Assembly: GCA_018398765.1 (NCBI GenBank)
Contig: JAHBMJ010005700.1
Coordinates: 10,001-61,984, forward strand
Origin: Chromera velia
Taxonomy: Eukaryota > Sar > Chromeraceae
Length of the DNA: 51,984 nucleotides
Direction: 5' to 3'
The notes under the pieces were generated by a model. That model had not been told where the DNA came from. It saw only the letters and a list, made by a program, of their open reading frames with translations, and ran no database searches. Each line of letters starts with the position of its first letter. The first letter of the stretch is position 1. This document shows, in pieces, positions 46,119 through 51,984 of this stretch. The position numbers and the translations under genes are program-made.

Positions 46119-49100
46119 CTAGGAACGCGAGGAGAGTCTGAGGATCACAACAGAGGCAACAAGACTTCTCTCCCTCTCTCCGAGAAGAAACAGAGGCGCG
46201 CCCTCACGCCTCTCCTCACGCACACACAGACCTGCTGCCTCCGCCTTCCTTACAAAATCTGCAAGCGTCTGCGGATTGCGAACTGCAGACGCGACCAACG
46301 CCTCCAGTCTCTGTATGCCCTCGGTCTCTTCCTCCAATTGTGGTTGCCCACTCTCTTGGGTGTTCACACTCACTGTGTCGATCGATGACGATGACGGCAT
46401 GAGACGGACTTGTTGGACGCAAACACCAGAGGAAGAGCACTCGGACGGGAAAGCTCTGTAGGGAGGAACGCGGACGGGAACGCCGAGGGCCTGTAGCTTG
46501 CTGGGTGTCTCTGCACACATCCCCAATAATAGCGAAGAGGTTTGATGATGAAGACGGATATGATCATGTAGTAGTTGACGAGAGATTTACGTTCAATTGC
46601 CTAGAGAAACACAGCCGGAAACTCCGCGGGCTCTCTCTCTCTCTCTCTGTGTGCCTCTGTCACTTTTTTGTTCTTTCTTCATGCAGAGGACAGCAGACTG
46701 TGCTGCCTTCTCTTTTGTCCCTCTCTGAATGCATCTGCCCTCTCTACACCCTTGCCTTTGCGCTGCACATGCGTTGTCTGACCGTGAAGGGACTCATCGA
46801 GGTTTTGCTCTTCCACCCGAGAGACCCCTTTCTCATTCTCCTCCTCTCCAAACCCTCCTGTCGGTAACGTGTCCTCTGCATGATCCCGAGAGGCCTCAAT
46901 TGACTTGTCGTTCAAGTCGCATGATGCAGAAGGAGGGGCACTTCCAGAGAGCAGCTCGGAGAGCACCCGGACAAGGCTGCCATTCAGCTCAGGGTCGTAC
47001 ACGCAATCTGCTGCCAGGATGAGACCCCTTGTGGCCTGAAGGCACCAACACAAACACACACAGGTCCATTGTGCCTTTGATGGATCATTCACATATTAAT
47101 ACATGAGCGCAGAAGTCATACATATGTTTACACAGACAGGCTGCTGAGCATTGAAGTTTGGATCGTATGCGCAGCAAGAAACCGACAAGACAAGAGGAGG
47201 CAAAGAAATGCAGACAGACTAATGCCTCTCTCTGGCCCACCCGTCGTTGTTTTGCATGGGAGCTTTGCCCTTGCCCCCCCATTTCTCCAAGGAGACGTCT
47301 CCTCAGTCTCTGAAGACGTTCCTTCGAGGCCGTCTCCCATCAATCAACTCGACAGAGACGCGGGGGACGAATAAAGAAACTCCTGTCCTCTTAGCCTCCT
47401 TTTCCTCCTCCTCTTCTTTACTTTTTCGTTTCACTTCCTCTCGTTCTTCCACTCCCACTGCTGTCCGGGAACACAGCGGCTGAGCCGCGGGTGGGTTCGA
47501 GGGGGACAGGGGGGTCTCATGTGGCGCGGCGGCTTTTCTTGAAATTTGCCCTTCCGGAATGTCCATGAGCCTGTCACATGATGCTTCTCCGTCCCCTTTT
47601 CCACAAAGATTTTCTTTCGGGGGTCCATTTTCCTCCCCTTCCTTCTCGGCCTCTTCCTCTTCCTCTTCCTCACCGAACGCCGAAGCCAACAGGGCACCCA
47701 AAACGTCAGGATCCTCACACAGGTCTCCTTGAAGCCCCTCACAGGACGTCTCTCTGCACGTACACATGCAGGCACAGGCAGGCACACTCGTGCTGTGCTC
47801 TGTTTGCCCTCAAACGCACCCGCACGGAAATCCGTCCATCGACCCTTCAGGTCCCCTAACGCATCCTCAGTGGCTTCCTTGCGAATCGCTTTCAGAATCC
47901 CCACATTGACAGAGCGAGCAGAAGTTCGATACCATTGTAGCACATCTTGTGCCGCCTTCTGTCGCAGTCTTCTCAGTGACTGGCCGACTGACTGACTGAC
48001 TGACTGACTGACTGACTGACTGACTGACTGACTGACTGACTGACCGACCGACCTTTTTTGCTGGCCGACATCCACTCCGTTCAATTCACAGTTCTGCCTC
48101 AGACGCATCAACACAGAGGGAAGGAAGTCTGTGGCCACTAGCTCTGCTGTGTCCCCAAATACCGCCAGAGCAAGGCTCGTCAGGCCTACGCCTGCTCCAA
48201 GCTCCACGACTGCCTGACCAGAGACCCCCCCGTTCTCGACCGTCAGAAGAAACTCCGCAAGAGCAAACGCAGCACTCCAGGGTCTCAAACCGACCTGTTG
48301 CGCATCACGTGTAGATGCACACATAAAATCGATATTCCTCGCAAAGTGCAGATGAAGAAAACAACACACGTAAACGGTATCACCTGGAGTCCAGCAAAAC
48401 TACATGCATGAAGTGTTTGGTCATGATTTGATTTGACCCGACCCCCCCAGGACGCACCAAAGACCAAACGATTGATCACCAAACGGACGACGATTGAAAA
48501 AGAAATTCTGTATGACAATAAATAAATGCGGTCACCAAACGGACCGGCAAACCCGCTGACTGACTGACAGACCTCATTCTTCTGAGTGTCTAGTGAGATT
48601 GCCAAATAGGGAAAGGCGTTCTCTGTCCCCTTTCCCTTGCGCAAAAGAAAATAGACGCGATAGGCCTGCTGCGGTTCCGCCAGTGACCCTCCGTCCTCTT
48701 CCTCCTCTCCCCCCCTCTTTCCCGTCTCCTTGTCAAGCAGAAGCCTGGAAAGACGCGCAGACAAGTTCTCAAACACAACCTCTTTTCCGATTTCCGTCTC
48801 CGTTTCCTCTTGCAGACGTGCAATGAGCTCTTTGAGGACGGAAGCAGCAAAAAAACGCGAGGGGGGAAACCGCTTTGGAGTCTCGTGGAGGAACAAAACT
48901 TCCTCCAACCCAGCGTCGAAGACCTGCAGACAGCATAAGAGAGAATGTGCACACCCTTAAAAAAAAGGCAAAAACGATGCCCTGTGTGGCTTGCCTGCTT
49001 CCTTGCTGGCTAACTCGCTGGCTCGCTGGCTCGCTCTCATGCATAGACCTTCTGTCTGTCTATCTGTTCTGTCCGTCCGTCTGTCTGTCTGTCCGTCTGT

Positions 49101-49897
49101 CCGTCTGCCCGCCTGTCTATCTGTTCTGTCTGTCCGTCTGTCCGTCTGTCCGTCTGTCCGTCCGTCTGTCTGTCTGTCTGTCTGTCTGCCTGCCTGTCTG
49201 TCTGTCTCTGTCCGTCCGTCCGTCCGTCTGTCTGTCTGTTCGACGGCCAGTCTGTCTGTCCATCTGTCTATCTGTCTATCTGTGTGTCTGTCTGCTTGCT
49301 GGTCTGTCTGTCCGACCGTCCATCTACCTGTCTTGATCGAAGAAAAAAAGAAGACATATACTGGATCGTTTTTGATCTGGCTGATTGGATGGAAACTGCA
49401 GAGTCCTCCCGACTCCTCTTTCAGACACTTGACGGCCAATAAAATGGCCCCCTGTGACTTCCACTGCAGTTCAGACACCGATACAGTGAGCATCTCCTTG
49501 CTGCAAGGTGTCATAGCAATCCAGTTGCATGATCGCGGAATTGACTGACCTTTTTTTCTTCTTCCGATGCCTGCTTGAAAGTCCTCACTGCGACCTCACT
49601 GATTTCCGAGGGGACAGCCCCACTGAGGAAAAGCCCTTGAATCAAAGAGAGTGGGGGGAGGTCTGAACGCAGTACAATGTCCCCTCCCTCCGTCAATGTC
49701 TCTTTCGCAGCCGAGGTGGACTTAAGAGAATGCGGCGTCTCTTCCATCTCGCGCGGCGTCTGTGAGCGTCTCTCTTCTTTCTTGTGCTTTCCGGTCATAA
49801 AAACCAACAAAGCTTTCTGAGCAGACACTGTAGGTAGGGACTCCGTTCGCGCGATGAACTGCGACCTTTGATTCCGAAGTGAATCATGAATTTCCAT
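46119..49897 (-). CDS. EEF2KMT: FAM86/EEF2KMT-type protein-lysine methyltransferase
   Basis: Exons, descending: 49550-49897, 49362-49463, 48573-48923, 48053-48294, an exon or pair of exons within about 47340-47984, 46783-47035 and 46510-46119. Phases join except inside 47340-47984, where one boundary is unresolved. The start is the ATG at 49897. Residues from about 268 carry the class I fold of Methyltransf_16: VGLRPWSAAFALAEFL, motif I VVELGAGVGLTSLAL, VATDFLPSVL with NCELNG, then LILAADCVYDPELNGSLV. The final exon has AVRNPQTLADFVRKAEAAGL, which resembles the FAM86 C-terminus that closes the active site. EEF2KMT trimethylates a lysine on elongation factor 2 in the cytosol using S-adenosylmethionine. 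A large acidic Glu/Lys insert lies between the motif I exon and the DCVYD exon. The exact subfamily is inferred from layout. Confidence 0.75.
47984..48052. repeat. (GACT)n repeat at a methyltransferase intron
   Basis: About 17 copies of GACT on the plus strand, which is GTCA on the coding strand, starting exactly at the predicted donor GTCGGTCGGTCAG. Reading through it would encode SVSQ repeats in frame. See findings. Confidence 0.85.
49045..49335. repeat. (TCTG)n/(TCCG)n array in a methyltransferase intron
   Basis: About 290 bases of CTGT/CCGT tetranucleotides, in the intron between methyltransferase exons 48573-48923 and 49362-49463. Open frames across it are artefacts. Confidence 0.92.
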
Positions 49898-50333
49898 TGC
49901 TGAGTCTGGTCAGCTAGTCTTAAACTGGATCAATGATGTCTTCAAAGATCCAAAATTTTCGTGCCCCACAAGCCGCGCGCGTGCCAGCTCGTGCGCGCAT
50001 GCATGCATGCTTGCATGAATGGATTGACGTCATCGCAGGCTAACTCGTCTTCTTCAAGACTTCTTGACGTGGTTGGTATTTTGGCTGTCACCATACTGCG
50101 GCCGGGTCCCTGCAAACCTGATCGATACAGTCAAGCAAAGACAGGCGCGTGCATGTACGTACGCCACCAGATTTCCTCGCTCGAGTGAATTGCACGTCGA
50201 CGATCGGTTCGGAAGATTTTCGCTTTTTTGAGCTGAGTTTTCGTTCAAGATCAAGCAGTCTCTGCGTCTCTTGCGAATTCGAGCGCCGTCTTCCAGTCCC
50301 CTTGCTGACTTTGTGGGCTCGAAATTCGGAGCA
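49898..50333. promoter_or_regulatory. Divergent promoter of methyltransferase and RraA-like gene
   Basis: 436 bases between two start codons in opposite directions. At about 49970-50012 it has a CG-rich stretch (GCCGCGCGCG, GTGCGCGC) leading into GCATGCATGCATGC. No TATA box is clear. Confidence 0.5.
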
Positions 50334-51185
50334 ATGGATCCTGTCACAAGGCTCCGTACGAGCGGTCTGTCGTCAACCGATCTTGTGGATTCTTTGACTG
50401 CCCTCGGGTTGGACGGCTTCATTGGGGGGGTGCATAGTCAGTCTCCTCCCGTCTCCGCGTTCTTCTCCGGTAGCCTCGGGCCGCAGTTCTTGGATGCCAG
50501 CGGGAAGTCGAAATTTCCGGTCGTGGGTCGAGCATTCCCGGTCGTGTTTGAAAGCGCAGACAGCGAGAAGCCCGCAGACCCGAAACATTACGTGGACAGC
50601 ATCCCTGCAGTCTCGGACTGTGTGGCAGTGATCCAAGCGCCGAGAGACGGCAGCTGTGCAGCGAATGTCAACGCCGTGTGGGGGGGGCTGATGAGTACGA
50701 GGGCGAAAAGCCTGGGGGCTGCCGGGGTGGTCATTGACGGCATGTGCAGAGATCTACAGGAACACTGGGAACAAGGTGAGACGGCAGATTTCAGTCTGAT
50801 GTCACTGAAAGAATGTGAATGCAACGCCTGTGATTGATCGATCGATCATGCAAGCGAGAGTATATGCTTTCAGAATACGGAGACGCTGATCAGAAGGGAA
50901 CCCCTACGTGAATGCATGAGCTTAAAGTGAGTGTGTCCTGGTGTGTCGCTGTCTACCACATAACACAGACGGAATGCATGTGGTTGGGTGGAACCTGCAA
51001 GGTTGCTTGCTCCCTCTCTTTCTCTCTGTCTCTGCCTCCCCCTCTCTGCCTCTGTCTCGCGCTCTCTCCCCCCCCATTTCGCTCCCTCCTCTCTCTCTCT
51101 CTCTCTCTTTTGTTTCTTTTCTTTCTTTCCTTCTTTCATTCATTCATTCATTTCATTCATTCATTCTTCCTTCCTTCCTTCCTTC

Positions 51186-51216
<31 letters not shown>

Positions 51217-51735
51217 TCCTTCTTTCCTTCTTTCCTTCTTTCCTTCTTTCCTTCCTTCCTTCCTTCCTTCCTTCTGTCTGTCTGTCTGTCTGTCTGAAAG
51301 CAAAGACGGTCGAGAGTGTCTGTCTGCGTGTGCGAGAGTGGGTTCTTGCGTGTGATATGTGTGTGTGTGTGTGTGTGTATGTATGTGTGTGTGTGTGTGT
51401 ATGTCTGTCTGTCTGCGTCTCTGTGTCTCGCAGGGTTCCCTGTGTTTGCGCGTTCTCACGGTTGCTGTGGCCAGGGAGCGTTCAAGCACCTGGGTGCAGG
51501 TCTAAAGTGCGTGTCTATTGGGGAGAAGTGCGTGGTGGGAGACTGGGCTGTGGAGGTGAAGAGCGGGGACCTGATCGTTGCGGATGTCGACGGGGTGGTC
51601 AGGGTTCCGTTGAGTGAGGTCGATCGGGTTGTGGAGAAGGGCGTGGCGTTGAAAGAAGTGGACTCCCTGTGCATGCAGGACATCAAGGGGGGCAGGCCGG
51701 TAAAAGAAACGTTTAAAGACAGGAGGGGAAAGTAA
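50334..51735 (+). CDS. RraA-family protein (HMG aldolase / oxaloacetate decarboxylase type)
   Basis: Two exons, 50334-50775 and 51434-51735, join in phase across a GTGAGA donor and CGCAG acceptor to give 247 residues, close to the usual 160-240. The ATG at 50334 begins MDPVTRLRTSGLSSTDLVDSL, the typical N-terminal helix that starts RraA proteins. Signature motifs are NAVWGGLMSTRAKSLGAAGV, VVIDGMCRD with Arg about 139 and Asp about 140 (the pair that binds substrate and metal in bacterial HMG aldolase), GFPVFAR, and GDLIVADVDGVVRVP. Bacterial homologues cleave 4-hydroxy-4-methyl-2-oxoglutarate or decarboxylate oxaloacetate using Mg2+; others inhibit RNase E. There is no obvious targeting peptide. 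Enzyme activity is plausible because the key residues are kept. The 658-base intron is almost all simple repeat. Confidence 0.9.
51010..51420. repeat. Polypyrimidine, (TTCC)n, (CATT)n, (TG)n cluster in RraA-like intron
   Basis: CT-rich runs at 51010-51110, (CATT)n at 51138-51166, (TTCC)n/(TTTC)n at 51167-51272, (TCTG)n at 51273-51296 and (TG)n at 51358-51400. All lie in one intron, just before the acceptor at 51433. Confidence 0.9.
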
Positions 51736-51984
51736 GAAAAAGGTTTGCATGCATATTCTCTTTCGACTGCCCTCGTTCGTTGATAATGTCGGGATGCCTG
51801 TCGGTCAGGGGAAGCTCGATCAAGGGAGGAAAGCTAGGGTCCGTCTGGTCAATGGGAATGGAAATGCGATTTACAGCAAAATCGATGGAATGGATGGAGT
51901 TGACTTCACTTGCAAGGCTGGGACTTGGATGCAAGTGTTAAGTGAAGCAGGAAATTGAACGTCAGGGCATAAATGGGGGGCTCC
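51736..51984. other. 3' flank of the RraA-like gene
   Basis: Follows the stop at 51733-51735. A 69-codon frame is open here but shows no domain; most likely 3' UTR. Confidence 0.4.

Noticed and set aside
48875-49548. Long Cys/Val/Ser-rich frames on both strands
   Set aside because: Produced by the (TCTG)n/(TCCG)n array within the methyltransferase intron.

Overview
The window is nuclear DNA from an intron-rich eukaryote. Genes are split by many GT-AG introns, the spacers are full of microsatellites, and there are LINE, LTR and inverted-repeat elements. The intron style, the TGCATGC-type runs in promoters (a motif family known from apicomplexan AP2 factors) and the mix of a hybrid histidine kinase with an RraA-like enzyme suggest a photosynthetic alveolate such as the chromerid Chromera velia. 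That assignment is inference; no rRNA or organelle marker is present.

Layout, left to right. The 3' exon of a membrane protein (390-623, +) is followed by a truncated LINE (about 1376-1850, -). A five-exon NCS1-type nucleobase/allantoin permease (3532-6696, -) lies head-to-head with a six-exon secreted Cys-rich VWC-domain protein (7624-10049, +). Next come a small unknown gene (11566-11937, -), palindromic and tRNA-like repeats, and a second copy of the same LINE family (about 13021-13856, +). A 27-exon HELQ/POLQ-type helicase (14141-28963, -) fills the centre. It lies head-to-head with a seven-exon membrane hybrid histidine kinase with a receiver domain (29731-34960, +). A 7.7 kb LTR retrotransposon (37428-45103, including its 5-bp target duplications) holds a broken gag-like gene and a nested 4,575 bp inverted-repeat element. 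The right end carries a FAM86/EEF2KMT-type lysine methyltransferase (46119-49897, -) head-to-head with an RraA-family aldolase-like gene (50334-51735, +).

Three of three head-to-head gene pairs share a compact divergent intergenic region (436-927 bp) with a short, extremely CpG-rich block and GCATGCATGC-type runs. The helicase (DNA repair), the methyltransferase (translation factor modification), the permease and the kinase do not form one pathway; the common theme is promoter architecture. Exon models were built by hand from reading-phase continuity plus family motifs. They are phase-consistent almost throughout, but have no transcript support.
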